A DNA stretch of 64,000 nt from Variovorax paradoxus EPS. Its GTDB lineage: Bacteria; Pseudomonadota; Gammaproteobacteria; Burkholderiales; Burkholderiaceae_C. The notes under the pieces were generated by a model that saw only the letters and a program-made list of their open reading frames with translations, was not told where the DNA came from and did no database searches. A program made the translations under genes and the position numbers. Of the stretch, positions 55,851-64,000 are shown in pieces (position 1 is the stretch's first letter; every line of letters starts with the position of its first letter). The DNA is taken from NCBI RefSeq assembly GCF_000184745.1, contig NC_014931.1, positions 930,001-994,000 of the forward strand. Direction: 5' to 3'.

Positions 55851-56666
55851 TCAGGACGCGTCCTGCTTCCTGTGGCGCAGCGCGGCGAAGTCGGCCTTGC
55901 GCTTGCCGAGGAATGCACCGATGCCTTCGGCCGCTTCGGCATCCGCCTGCGACTCGACCATGTACACGGCCTCGCCTTCGAGCTGTTCTTCGAGCGTCGC
56001 GCGATGCGCCTGGCGGCACAGCGTCTTGATGCGTGCGCTCGCGCGCTGCGGACCTTCGGCCACCTTCGCCGCGAGCGCAATCGCTTCGGCCAGCGCCGCG
56101 CCCTTGTCGGTCAAGCGGTTGACCGCGCCCAGCGCATGCAGCCGCTCGGCCGGCATGCGGTCGCCGGTGAGGCACATCTCGGTGAGCACCTGGCGCGAGA
56201 CGAACTCTGCGAGGAAGGCGGTCGCACCGCCGTCCGGCGTGAGGCCGACCTTGACGTAGGCCACCGTGTAGAACGCATCGCGCGCCGACACCAGCATGTC
56301 GCAGGCCAGCGCCATCGACAGGCCCGCGCCGGCCGCGCCGCCTTCCACGGCCGCGATCACCGGCTTGCCGCAATCGCGGATCGCGCGGATCAGGTCGTGC
56401 AGGCCTTCGAGTTTTTCGCGGCGTTCCGAGGCGGGCAACTCGCGGCGCTTGGCCAGCAGGTTGAGGTCGCCGCCGGAGCAGAAGAAATCGCCCGCGCCGG
56501 TGAAGACGACGGCGCCCACTTCGGGGTCGTTCTGCGCATCAATGAGCGCGGCCGAGAGTTCGGCATACAGCGTCGGCGTGATCGCGTTGCGGGCGCCAGG
56601 GTTGCTGTTCGTCAGGATGCGGACCGCGCCCTGCTGCGAGATCAGGACTGTCTTCGTGTCGCTCAT
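55851..56666 (-). CDS. Enoyl-CoA hydratase/isomerase family protein
   Basis: 271 residues, crotonase fold: VVFTGAGDFFCSGGDLNLL oxyanion strand, VIAAVEGGAAGAGLSMALACDMLVSA, and the AYVKVGLTPDGGATAFL loop where Asp replaces the usual second Glu, which points to isomerase- or PaaG-like chemistry. The start overlaps the stop of the acyl-CoA dehydrogenase gene (ATGA), so it is translationally coupled. Confidence 0.9.
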   Translation of the reverse strand: MSDTKTVLISQQGAVRILTNSNPGARNAITPTLYAELSAALIDAQNDPEVGAVVFTGAGDFFCSGGDLNLLAKRRELPASERREKLEGLHDLIRAIRDCGKPVIAAVEGGAAGAGLSMALACDMLVSARDAFYTVAYVKVGLTPDGGATAFLAEFVSRQVLTEMCLTGDRMPAERLHALGAVNRLTDKGAALAEAIALAAKVAEGPQRASARIKTLCRQAHRATLEEQLEGEAVYMVESQADAEAAEGIGAFLGKRKADFAALRHRKQDAS

Positions 56667-57805
56667 GCCGCCAGCCCCTTACCGAGCGCGATGTAGCGCT
56701 GCAAGTGATGGTCTTCGTCGCCGAGCTGGTGATCGATCATCACGAGCCGCTTGGCGTAGTGCGGCAGCGGCAGCTCCCACGTCATGCCGATGCCGCCGTG
56801 CATCTGGATGCTTTCTTCCGCCACCAGCGCGCCGATGCGGCCGATGCTGAACTTGGCGGCCGACAGGGCGCGCTCGCGCGCCACGCGGTCCGTACCGCCG
56901 CTGGCGGCTGCGGCGTTGATCACCGCCGAGCGCGCCTGTTCGATCTCGAGCAGCAGGTCGGCCATGCGGTGCTGCAGCGCCTGGAAGCTGCCGATCAGGA
57001 TGCCGAATTGCTTCCGCGTGCGGAGGTACTCCAGCGTGGCGGTCTTGGCGGCTTCCATCGCGCCGACGGCTTCGGCGCACAACGCCAGCACGCCGCGGCC
57101 GATGGCGCGTTCCAAGGTCGCGGCGCCCTGGCCTTCGGTGCCGAGCAATGCATCGGTGCCGAGCTTCACGCCGTCGAACGTGAGTTCGGCGACGCGGCCG
57201 CCGTCGATGGCTGGGCAGCCGCGCACCGTGAGGCCTGCGGTCTTTGCAGGCACGAGGAACAGCGAGATGCCGGCTTCGTCATCGACGTTGCCCGAGGTGC
57301 GGGCCGAGACGAGGAACAGGTCGGCCTGCTCGCCCTGCGGCACGACGGCCTTGGCGCCGTTCAGCACCCAGCCATCGCCGCTGCGCTCGGCCTTGGTTTG
57401 CACGCGCGTGCGTTCGTAGTGCGTGTCGGCTTCGTCGTGCGCGAAGGCCGCGACGGTCACGCCGTTGATGATGTCGCCGAGCTTTTCCTTCTGCGCATCG
57501 CTGCCGGCGGCGCTGAGCGCTTCACCGACCATGACGGCGCCCAGCAGCGGTTCGACCACGAGACCACGGCCCAGCGCTTCGAAGACCACGGCGATGTCGA
57601 AGCCGCCGCCGCCGAAGCCGCCGTCGGCTTCGCTGAACAACGCGCCGATCACGCCCAGTTCGGCGAACTGCTGGAAGATTTCCTTGCTGAACCCGTGCGC
57701 GGACTTCGCGATGCGGTCGCGCGCATCGAACGCGTACTGCTCGGCGATGAAGCGGTTCAGGCTGTCGGCGAGCATGCGCCGGTCTTCGGTGTGTTCGAAG
57801 TTCAC
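56663..57805 (-). CDS. Acyl-CoA dehydrogenase, small-subunit type (PimD-like)
   Basis: 380 residues from GTG 57805, which has AAGGAG 7 bp upstream. Acyl-CoA dehydrogenase fold ending QMHGGIGMTWELPLPHYAKRL, but without the Y-E-G-T catalytic Glu segment. This is the pattern of PimD/FadE27-type subunits that pair with a larger partner. It is encoded directly after that partner (12-bp gap) and is expected to form a heteromer with it. Confidence 0.88.
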   Translation of the reverse strand: MNFEHTEDRRMLADSLNRFIAEQYAFDARDRIAKSAHGFSKEIFQQFAELGVIGALFSEADGGFGGGGFDIAVVFEALGRGLVVEPLLGAVMVGEALSAAGSDAQKEKLGDIINGVTVAAFAHDEADTHYERTRVQTKAERSGDGWVLNGAKAVVPQGEQADLFLVSARTSGNVDDEAGISLFLVPAKTAGLTVRGCPAIDGGRVAELTFDGVKLGTDALLGTEGQGAATLERAIGRGVLALCAEAVGAMEAAKTATLEYLRTRKQFGILIGSFQALQHRMADLLLEIEQARSAVINAAAASGGTDRVARERALSAAKFSIGRIGALVAEESIQMHGGIGMTWELPLPHYAKRLVMIDHQLGDEDHHLQRYIALGKGLAA

Positions 57806-57816
57806 TGCATGTCTCC

Positions 57817-59034
57817 TTACAGGCCCAGGATCATCTTGCTGATGATGTTTTTCTGGATTTCGTTGGAGCCGCCGAAGATCGACAGCTTGCGGTTGTTGAA
57901 GTAGCGTGCGGCGGCCGCCTTCGCGTAGGCCGGTCCGAAGGTCTCGCCCCCCTTCTCGGTGTAGCCGTCGTGCAGGGCTTCCTCGACGAAGGGGCGCCCG
58001 TAGACGCCCATTGCGCGGCGGGCCAGCGACGAAATCTCCTGGCGGATTTCCGTGCCGCGAATCTTCAGCATCGAGCTCTCCGCACCCGGCACGCCGCCGC
58101 CGGCCACGGCAGCGATCACGCGCAGGTTCGTCGTCTTCATGTTCTCCAGGTCGATTTCCACGCGCGCCATGCGCGCGGCGAACGACGGGTCTTCGGCGAG
58201 CGGCCTGCCGTTCTTCACCTGCTTGGCGGCAATGCCCTTGAGCTGTTCGAGCGCCGCCACCGAGAAGCCCACGCCCGCGATGTTGGTGCGTTCGTAGGTC
58301 AGCAGGTACTTGGCGCAGGTCCAGCCCTTGTTCTCTTCGCCCACGAGGTTCTCGGCCGGCACGCGCACGTCGGAGAAGAACACTTCGTTCACTTCATGCT
58401 CACCGTCGAGCGTGATGATCGGGCGCACTTCCACGCCGGGCGCGGTCATGTCGATCAAGAGGAAGCTGATGCCTTCCTGCTTCTTCGCCTCGCGGTTGGT
58501 GCGCACCAGGCAGAAGATCATGTTGGCGTGCTGGCCCAGCGTGGTCCAGGTCTTCTGGCCGTTCACGATGTAGTGATCGCCCTGTGCATCGATGTCGCGC
58601 ACGGCCGAGGTCTTCACCGCCGCGAGGTCGGAGCCCGCGCCGGGTTCCGAATAGCCCTGGCACCACCAGTCCGAGCCATCGAGGATGCGCGGCAGCCAGC
58701 GCTGCTTCTGCGCCTCGTTGCCGTACTTGATGAGCACCGGCCCCAGCATGTTCACGCCGAAGGGCACGATGCGCGGCGCGAAGGCGAGGGCGCATTCGTG
58801 TTCGAAGATGAACTTCTCCACCGCCGTCCAGCCCGGGCCGCCGTACTGCTCGGGCCAGTGGTTGGCGAGCCAGCCGCGTTCGTTGAGGATGGCGTGCCAT
58901 TCCTGCATGTCGGCCTTGCTGAGAATCTGGCCGCCGCTGACCTTCGCCGAGAGGCGCGCGGGCAGCTTGTCGGCGAGGAAGGCGCGCACTTCCGCGCGGA
59001 AGGCTTCTTCTTCGGAGGTGAAGTTCAGGTCCAT
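57817..59034 (-). CDS. Acyl-CoA dehydrogenase, large-subunit type (PimC-like)
   Basis: 405 residues from ATG 59034. FAD-binding block WWCQGYSEPGAGSDLAAVKT and nucleotide region GGSNEIQKNIISKMILGL. The C-terminal Glu of homotetrameric enzymes is replaced by Gly in this GGSNEIQ motif. E248 in LLTYERTN matches the position reported for the base in heteromeric FadE26-type enzymes (family inference). With the PimD-like protein it should oxidise a dicarboxyl-CoA or bulky acyl-CoA. Confidence 0.9.
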   Translation of the reverse strand: MDLNFTSEEEAFRAEVRAFLADKLPARLSAKVSGGQILSKADMQEWHAILNERGWLANHWPEQYGGPGWTAVEKFIFEHECALAFAPRIVPFGVNMLGPVLIKYGNEAQKQRWLPRILDGSDWWCQGYSEPGAGSDLAAVKTSAVRDIDAQGDHYIVNGQKTWTTLGQHANMIFCLVRTNREAKKQEGISFLLIDMTAPGVEVRPIITLDGEHEVNEVFFSDVRVPAENLVGEENKGWTCAKYLLTYERTNIAGVGFSVAALEQLKGIAAKQVKNGRPLAEDPSFAARMARVEIDLENMKTTNLRVIAAVAGGGVPGAESSMLKIRGTEIRQEISSLARRAMGVYGRPFVEEALHDGYTEKGGETFGPAYAKAAAARYFNNRKLSIFGGSNEIQKNIISKMILGL

Positions 59035-59044
59035 TGCTGGCTCC

Positions 59045-60235
59045 TCAGTAGATTTCAAAGAGGCCGGCCGCGCCCATGCCGCCGGCGATGCACATCGTCA
59101 CGACCGCGTACTTCGCACCGCGGCGCTTGCCTTCGATGAGCACATGGCCCGTGAGGCGCGCCCCGGTCATGCCGAAGGGGTGGCCGATGGAGATCGCGCC
59201 GCCGTTCACGTTGAGAAGTTCCGACGGAATGCCCAGCTTGTCCTGGCAGTAGATCGACTGCGAGGCGAAGGCTTCGTTGAGTTCCCACAGGCCGATGTCC
59301 TCGACCTTGAGGCCATGGCGCGCGAGCAGCTTGGGCACCGCGAACACGGGGCCGATGCCCATTTCGTCGGGCTCGCAGCCAGCCAGTGCGAGGCCGCGGA
59401 AAGCGCCGAGCGGCTTGATGTTGGCGCGCTCCGCGTCCTTCGCTTCCATCAGCACGCAGGCCGAGGCGCCGTCGGAAAGTTGCGAGGCGTTGCCGGCGGT
59501 GATGAACTTGTCCTCGCCCATCACGGGCTTGAGCTTGGCCAGCGCCTCGTAGGTGGTGCCGCGGCGGTTGCAGTTGTCTTCCGTGGCGGTGACTTCGCGG
59601 TAGGTGACCTCCTTGGTCTCCTTGTCGGTCACGGCCATCGTGGTGGTGCAGGCGACGATCTCGTCCTTGTAGCGGCCTGCGATCTGCGCTTCTTCGGTCT
59701 TGCGCTGGCTCTCGGCGGAGAAGCGGTCCTGCGCCTCGCGGCTGATGCCGTAGCGCTTGGCGACGATGTCGGCCGTGTCGATCATCGCCATGTAGAGCTC
59801 GGGCTTGTGCTCGACGATCCACGGGTCCAGGCTGAGGTCGCCGCCATCGCCGGGGCTGCGGCCGCGGATCTGCGAAATGCTTTCGACGCCGCCCGCGATC
59901 ATGGCCGGCGCACCGTCCACCACGATGCGGCCCGCGGCCATCGCGATGGCCTGCAGGCCCGAGGCGCAGAAGCGGTTCACGGTGGTGCCGGCGATGCTGA
60001 TCGGCAGGCCCGAACGGATGATGGACTGGCGTGCGATGTTGCGGCCCGTGGTGCCCTCGGGGTAGCCGCAGCCGAGGATCGCGTCCTCGATGAGTGCCGG
60101 GTCCAGCCCCGAGCGTTCGACCGCGGCCTTCACCGCGAAAGAGGCCAGCGTGGCGCCGGGGGTGATGTTGAATTCGCCGCGGTGCGCCTTGGTGAGCGGG
60201 GTGCGGGCGGTGGAAACGATGACGGCTTCACGCAT
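59045..60235 (-). CDS. Acetyl-CoA C-acyltransferase (thiolase, PimB-like)
   Basis: 396 residues from ATG 60235. Nucleophile in [11 protein letters not shown] (C90), [20 protein letters not shown] and the final [14 protein letters not shown]. In the CxGxG block CIAGGMG stands in place of the usual C-x-G-x-G-x-G arrangement, and GHPFGMTG replaces GHPLGATG, features typical of the PimB/FadA5 side of the family. It completes the cycle with the FadB-like protein upstream. Confidence 0.93.
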   Translation of the reverse strand: MREAVIVSTARTPLTKAHRGEFNITPGATLASFAVKAAVERSGLDPALIEDAILGCGYPEGTTGRNIARQSIIRSGLPISIAGTTVNRFCASGLQAIAMAAGRIVVDGAPAMIAGGVESISQIRGRSPGDGGDLSLDPWIVEHKPELYMAMIDTADIVAKRYGISREAQDRFSAESQRKTEEAQIAGRYKDEIVACTTTMAVTDKETKEVTYREVTATEDNCNRRGTTYEALAKLKPVMGEDKFITAGNASQLSDGASACVLMEAKDAERANIKPLGAFRGLALAGCEPDEMGIGPVFAVPKLLARHGLKVEDIGLWELNEAFASQSIYCQDKLGIPSELLNVNGGAISIGHPFGMTGARLTGHVLIEGKRRGAKYAVVTMCIAGGMGAAGLFEIY

Positions 60236-60266
60236 GGGGATGTCTCCTGGACGGTTGGCTTGTTGG

Positions 60267-62402
60267 TTATTCGGGTTGATTGAGGCTCGAGAAGTCGGCA
60301 CCGCGTTCGACCAGCTCCACCAGCAGCGGCGACGGCTTCCAGAAGATCGGGTCTTCCTTGGCGAACTCGCGGATGTCGGCCAGCACCTTCGGCAGGCCCA
60401 CGGTGTCGGCGTACTTCATCGGGCCGCCACGGTGGCGCGGAAAGCCGTAGCCGTAGAGGAAGGTCACGTCCACGTCGAGCGGGCGCAGCGCGATGCGCTG
60501 GAGCACGACATTCGCGCCTTCGTTGACCATCGCGGCCATGTAGCGGCGGATGATTTCTTCATTGGTGAAGCTGCGCCGCACGATGCCCGCGCGCTCGCGC
60601 TCGGCGTCGATGATGGCGAGCACCGCCGGGTCGGGCGAACCGGTGCGCGCGCCTTCGGGGTAGAGGTAATAGCCGCGCTGCGTCTTCTGGCCGAACCAGC
60701 CGCGCTCGCAGATGCGGTCGGCAATCTGCACGTAGCGCGCCTGTGGGTCGCGCGTGGCGGCCTTGCGCTTGCGCGTGGCCCAGCCGATGTCGCCGCCCGC
60801 GAGGTCCGACACCTGGAACGGGCCCATCGGGTAGCCGAACTCGCGCACCGCTTCGTCGATCTGGTAGGGCGAGGCGCCGTCTTCCATCATGTGGTCGGCG
60901 GCCTGGCGGTACACCGCGAGGATGCGGTTGCCGATGAAGCCGTCGCACACGCCGGCCCGCACCGGCACCTTCTTCAATTTCTTCGCGAGCTCGAAGCCGG
61001 TGGCGACCACGTCGGCGCTCACCTTGGCGGGCACCACGATTTCCAGCAGCTTCATGATGTTGGCCGGCGAGAAGAAGTGCAGGCCCACCACGTCCTGCGG
61101 GCGCTTGATGCTCGCGGCGATCTCGTCGATGTCCAGGTACGAGGTGTTGGTGGCGAGCACGGCGCCGGGCTTGCACACGCGGTCGAGCTCGGCGAACACG
61201 GCCTTCTTCACGCCCATTTCTTCGAACACGGCTTCGACGACGATGTCGACGTTGGCCAGCGCGTCATACGACGTGGAACCGCTGAAGCGCGCCATCACCG
61301 CGGCCTTGGCTTCGGGCGTCATGCGACCCTTGGCGATGAGGCCGTCGTACACCTTCTCGACATGCTGGCGGCCGCGTGCGAGGCTGGGCTCGTCGCGCTC
61401 GATCATGGTCACGGGCAGGCCCGCATCGAGCATCGCGACCGCGATGCCCGCGCCCATGGTGCCGCCGCCCACGATGCCGGCCGATTCGAGCTTCCGCGGG
61501 TTGGCGGACTTGGTCTCGGGCGCCTTGAGCACTTCGCGCTCGGCGAAGAAGGCGTGGATGAGGCCCGCGCGCTGCGGGCTGTCGATGCACTGCATGAAGA
61601 GCTTGCGCTCCAGCGCCATGCCTTCGTCGAAAGGCAGCGTGAGCGCGCCCTCGACGGCTTCGACGATCTTCATCGGCGAGAAGAGGCCGCGGCTCTTCTT
61701 GGCTGTGTCGGTGCGTGCGGCTTCTAGGGCGGCGCGGCTGGCTTCCTTGTCGGCGAGGCCGGCGGCTTCGCGCGTGCGGCGCACCGGGGCCTTGGCGGCG
61801 ACGAGTTCCTCAGCGTAGGCGAGGCCTTCGGCGCGCGCGTCGGCTTCGGTGCCCAGGCGGTCGACGAGGCCGAGCGACAGCGCTTCCTTCGCGCCCGCAT
61901 GGCGGCCGCTGAGCATCAGTTCGAGCGCGGGCTTCACGCCGATGAGGCGCGGCGCGCGCTGGGTGCCGCCCGAGCCGGGCAGAAGTCCGAGCGCCACTTC
62001 GGGCAGTCCCAGCTTGGCCGTGGGCGAGGCGATGCGGTAGTGCGCCGAGAGCGCCACTTCGAGACCGCCGCCGAGCGCGGCGCCGTGGATGGCGGCGACG
62101 ACCGGCTTCGTGCAGTTCTCGATCGCAAGGCACGCCTCGGGCAGCGACGGTGCCTGCGGCGGCTTGCCGAATTCGCGGATGTCCGCGCCCGCGATGAAGT
62201 TGCGGCCGGCGCCGACGATCAGCACCGCCCTGGCAGCGCTGTCCGCCTCGGCCGCGGCGATGGCGGCCACGAGGCCGCGGCGCACATCCACGCCCAGGGC
62301 GTTGACGGGCGGGTTGTCGATGGTCACCACGAACACGTCGCCAAGACGTTCGAAGGTGACGGGACCGGAGGACGTGGAGGGGCTCGGAGTGGTGGTGGCC
62401 AT
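60267..62402 (-). CDS. Enoyl-CoA hydratase / 3-hydroxyacyl-CoA dehydrogenase fusion (FadB/PimF-like, ECH first)
   Basis: 711 residues from ATG 62402. The N-terminal hydratase domain has [32 protein letters not shown] and [19 protein letters not shown] with both catalytic Glu. The central NAD domain has [24 protein letters not shown] and the His in [11 protein letters not shown]. Two HADH_C halves follow ([36 protein letters not shown]). The domain order is that of FadB, opposite to the protein at 12525. First gene of the minus-strand operon, divergent from a LysR gene. Confidence 0.94.
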   Translation of the reverse strand: MATTTPSPSTSSGPVTFERLGDVFVVTIDNPPVNALGVDVRRGLVAAIAAAEADSAARAVLIVGAGRNFIAGADIREFGKPPQAPSLPEACLAIENCTKPVVAAIHGAALGGGLEVALSAHYRIASPTAKLGLPEVALGLLPGSGGTQRAPRLIGVKPALELMLSGRHAGAKEALSLGLVDRLGTEADARAEGLAYAEELVAAKAPVRRTREAAGLADKEASRAALEAARTDTAKKSRGLFSPMKIVEAVEGALTLPFDEGMALERKLFMQCIDSPQRAGLIHAFFAEREVLKAPETKSANPRKLESAGIVGGGTMGAGIAVAMLDAGLPVTMIERDEPSLARGRQHVEKVYDGLIAKGRMTPEAKAAVMARFSGSTSYDALANVDIVVEAVFEEMGVKKAVFAELDRVCKPGAVLATNTSYLDIDEIAASIKRPQDVVGLHFFSPANIMKLLEIVVPAKVSADVVATGFELAKKLKKVPVRAGVCDGFIGNRILAVYRQAADHMMEDGASPYQIDEAVREFGYPMGPFQVSDLAGGDIGWATRKRKAATRDPQARYVQIADRICERGWFGQKTQRGYYLYPEGARTGSPDPAVLAIIDAERERAGIVRRSFTNEEIIRRYMAAMVNEGANVVLQRIALRPLDVDVTFLYGYGFPRHRGGPMKYADTVGLPKVLADIREFAKEDPIFWKPSPLLVELVERGADFSSLNQPE

Positions 62403-62521
62403 GTGCTTGTCTCTTGCGTTGGCGGGCCCTCGACGCGGATGCATTCGCGAGGGGCCCGAGGCTCTGGGGGTGAACCCCGCATTCTTGGCCCGCATTGCGG
62501 CTTTGACAATTGCATAGACGG

Positions 62522-62536
62522 TTGACAGACTGTCAA
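62522..62536. promoter_or_regulatory. LysR-type palindrome between the fadB-like gene and lysR
   Basis: TTGACAG-A-CTGTCAA: perfect 7-bp arms, T-N11-A pattern, 24 bp upstream of the LysR start and about 120 bp upstream of the operon start. TTGACA-like half-sites lie nearby at about 62503 and 62544. Likely recognition site of the divergent regulator. Confidence 0.6.
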
Positions 62537-62559
62537 AGGATTTTTGACACAATCGTTAA

Positions 62560-63480
62560 ATGGACCTTCAATCGCTCACCCTGCTGGTGGAAATCCTTGA
62601 CGCCGGCAACCTGAGCGCCGCGGCGCGCCGGCTCAAGATGAGCCGCGCCAACGTCAGCTACCACCTGAACCAACTGGAGCGCTCGGTCGGCGCGCAGCTC
62701 GTGCGGCGCACCACCCGGCGCGCCGAGCCGACCGAAATCGGCCTCAGGCTCTACCAGCATGGGGTGGCCATCCAGACCGAGCTGCTGGCCGCGCGCGAAT
62801 CGGTCACCACGCTGGGCGAAGGCCTGCAGGGCCGCGTGCGGCTGAGCGTGCCCAGCGGCTATGGGCAACTGGTCATGGCCGACTGGCTGATCGACTTCAA
62901 GCGCCAGTACCCCGGCATCGTGCTGGACGTGGTGTTCGAGAACCGCATCGAGGACTTGCTGCGCGACGAGGTCGACATCGCGGTGCGCGTGATTCCCGAA
63001 CCGCCGCAGAACCTGGTGGCGCGCGACCTCGGGCCGGTGCGCTACGTGGCGTGCGCCTCACGCGACTACGCGGAAAAACATCCGCTGCCCGTGCAACTGG
63101 ACGAATTGCAGGGCGCGCCGGTGGTCACCGCCGCGGTCATCGGCCGGCAGCTTCGCGTATCGGCTTATCAGGGAGAAACGCGGCGCGAGGTGATCCTGGA
63201 GCCGACGCTGATTTCAGAGAATTTTCTGTTCCTGCGCCAGGCGATCCTGGCCGGCCTGGGTATCGGCCTCGTGCCCGACTACGTGGTGCAGGAAGACGTG
63301 CGCAAGGGCGAGGTGCTGACCACGCTGGACGACTGGCGCCTCAGCATCTTCGGCACGCAGATGTTCATGCTCTACATGCCGAACCGGCAGCACACGCGCG
63401 CGATCCGCACTTTCATCGACTTCATCCTGGAGCGGGCACGGGCGGCCGGCGCGCCGCCGGGCGATCAGTCGCAGCGGTAG
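62560..63480 (+). CDS. LysR-family transcriptional regulator
   Basis: 306 residues. HTH at about 2-60 (LLVEILDAGNLSAAARRLKMSRANVSYHLNQLE); effector domain with VRLSVPSGYGQLVMADWLIDFKRQYPGI. Divergent from the fadB-like operon with a palindromic site between them, so it probably senses a pathway intermediate and switches on 47639-62402. Its 3' end overlaps the convergent lipoprotein gene by 16 bp. Confidence 0.92.
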   Translation: MDLQSLTLLVEILDAGNLSAAARRLKMSRANVSYHLNQLERSVGAQLVRRTTRRAEPTEIGLRLYQHGVAIQTELLAARESVTTLGEGLQGRVRLSVPSGYGQLVMADWLIDFKRQYPGIVLDVVFENRIEDLLRDEVDIAVRVIPEPPQNLVARDLGPVRYVACASRDYAEKHPLPVQLDELQGAPVVTAAVIGRQLRVSAYQGETRREVILEPTLISENFLFLRQAILAGLGIGLVPDYVVQEDVRKGEVLTTLDDWRLSIFGTQMFMLYMPNRQHTRAIRTFIDFILERARAAGAPPGDQSQR

Positions 63481-63704
63481 ATCACTTCCCCGGCGGGGAC
63501 CTGCGCGGCCGGGATTTCCGAGCCTGCAGCGCTCAGGAAGCGCATCGGCGCACCGAAATTGCGGCAGTAGTTTTCCGCGTCCTGCGCGCTGGGCGACTTG
63601 AGCACGCCGTCGTTGAGAAAGGTGACGCGGGGCGCGGGACGCGACACGCATCCTGCGGCCAGGGCGGTGGCGACGAGAGCAAAAAGGGCGGTGAAGCGGC
63701 GCAT
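63465..63704 (-). CDS. Small putative lipoprotein (79 aa)
   Basis: From ATG 63704: signal MRRFTALFALVATALAAGC with the lipidated Cys at residue 19, then a 60-residue polar domain with two further Cys (NYCRNFG; IYRCD at the very end) that could form a disulfide. I do not recognise the family. The stop overlaps the convergent LysR gene. The PEBP-family gene lies 52 bp upstream on the same strand. Confidence 0.6.
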   Translation of the reverse strand: MRRFTALFALVATALAAGCVSRPAPRVTFLNDGVLKSPSAQDAENYCRNFGAPMRFLSAAGSEIPAAQVPAGEVIYRCD

Positions 63705-63756
63705 CGTGAACGCGCATCGCTGCGCGCAGTGGTGGAAAGAAAAGAAGTGCGCGACT

Positions 63757-64000
63757 TTAGCGGCTGTAGAGCCCCACCACGCTCTGCCCGCCCAGCGCGT
63801 GCCCCTTGAGCGCCGCGAGCAGCGCATCGCGCGTGAGCCCGGCCGGCAACGCGCCTGGCGCGAGGTCGGATGCGACCACCGTCAGCACGTAGTGGTGCGG
63901 ATGGTCCCCGACCGGCGGGCACATGCCGCGGTAGGCCGTCGCGCCCGCCACGTTCGTGCCCACGGTGAAGCCGCCCGTCTCGTTCGCCTTGAGCTGGCCG
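63757..64000 (-). CDS. YbhB/YbcL-family PEBP-like protein (C-terminal part)
   Basis: The gene enters from the right edge of the window; the visible 80 or so residues read GGFTVGTNVAGATAYRGMCP, then PPVGDHPHHYVLTVVASDL, LTRDALLAALKGHALG and a final VGLYSR. The G-x-x-x-Y-R-G-x-C-P-P...H-x-Y block is the phosphatidylethanolamine-binding protein (Raf kinase inhibitor-like) signature. Bacterial members are small ligand-binding proteins of unclear role. N-terminus not in the window. Confidence 0.85.
   Translation of the reverse strand, partial: GQLKANETGGFTVGTNVAGATAYRGMCPPVGDHPHHYVLTVVASDLAPGALPAGLTRDALLAALKGHALGGQSVVGLYSR

Overview
The window looks like a chromosomal segment of a GC-rich betaproteobacterium of the Comamonadaceae, most likely Variovorax or a close relative. 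The basis is very high third-position GC, many LysR regulators, orphan Bug/TctC binding proteins, a gltIJKL cluster next to aspA, and palindromic dispersed repeats of a kind common in that family. This is inferred from gene content; no rRNA or marker gene is present. No tRNA, CRISPR array, integrase or complete IS element was seen.

Layout. (1) 1-4850: end of a hydantoinase-type gene, then a tightly overlapping catabolic operon (cysteine-hydrolase fold protein, FAD flavoprotein, ICL/PEP-mutase-type lyase), then a LysR/SDR divergent pair. (2) 4881-9236 (minus): an iron-uptake trio of ECF sigma factor, FecR anti-sigma and STN-containing TonB receptor. (3) 9381-22050 (plus): a long TetR-led fatty-acid-like beta-oxidation array: acyl-CoA dehydrogenase, DUF2147, HADH-ECH fusion, thiolase, hydrolase, thioesterase, SDR, DsbA-like isomerase, enoyl-CoA hydratase and a Tat-exported binding protein. 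A DUF559 endonuclease-like gene framed by inverted REP-like repeats sits inside it. (4) 22192-28090: YciA-type thioesterase, Atm1-like ABC exporter, 2-hydroxyacid dehydrogenase, amidase, LysR. (5) 28265-33085: aspA and gltIJKL, an aspartate/glutamate uptake and deamination module. (6) 33171-37473 (minus): nucleoside hydrolase and a DctPQM TRAP transporter. (7) 37474-47638: an accessory segment with long gene-free stretches, holding a LysR-controlled AKR/MFS/cupin-CMD/hydrolase operon, DUF1993, a Gre-like factor and a small unknown gene. It is bracketed by two related hairpin elements in opposite orientation. (8) 47639-62402 (minus): a second beta-oxidation operon resembling the pim dicarboxylate cluster (FadB-type fusion, thiolase, two-subunit acyl-CoA dehydrogenase, enoyl-CoA hydratase, CoA-transferase, acyl-CoA ligase, two Bug binding proteins, ETF, nitronate monooxygenase), with a divergent LysR. 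(9) 63465-64000: a small lipoprotein and the end of a PEBP-family gene.

The genes together suggest a metabolically versatile heterotroph importing organic acids, amino acids and aromatic or dicarboxylic acids. Two separate CoA-thioester pathways would feed electrons to ETF. The most unusual material is non-coding. One item is a REP-like repeat family found both as inverted copies around a DUF559 gene and as a gene-less inverted doublet. The other is a pair of elements of about 95 bp with a conserved core and different, internally paired stems.
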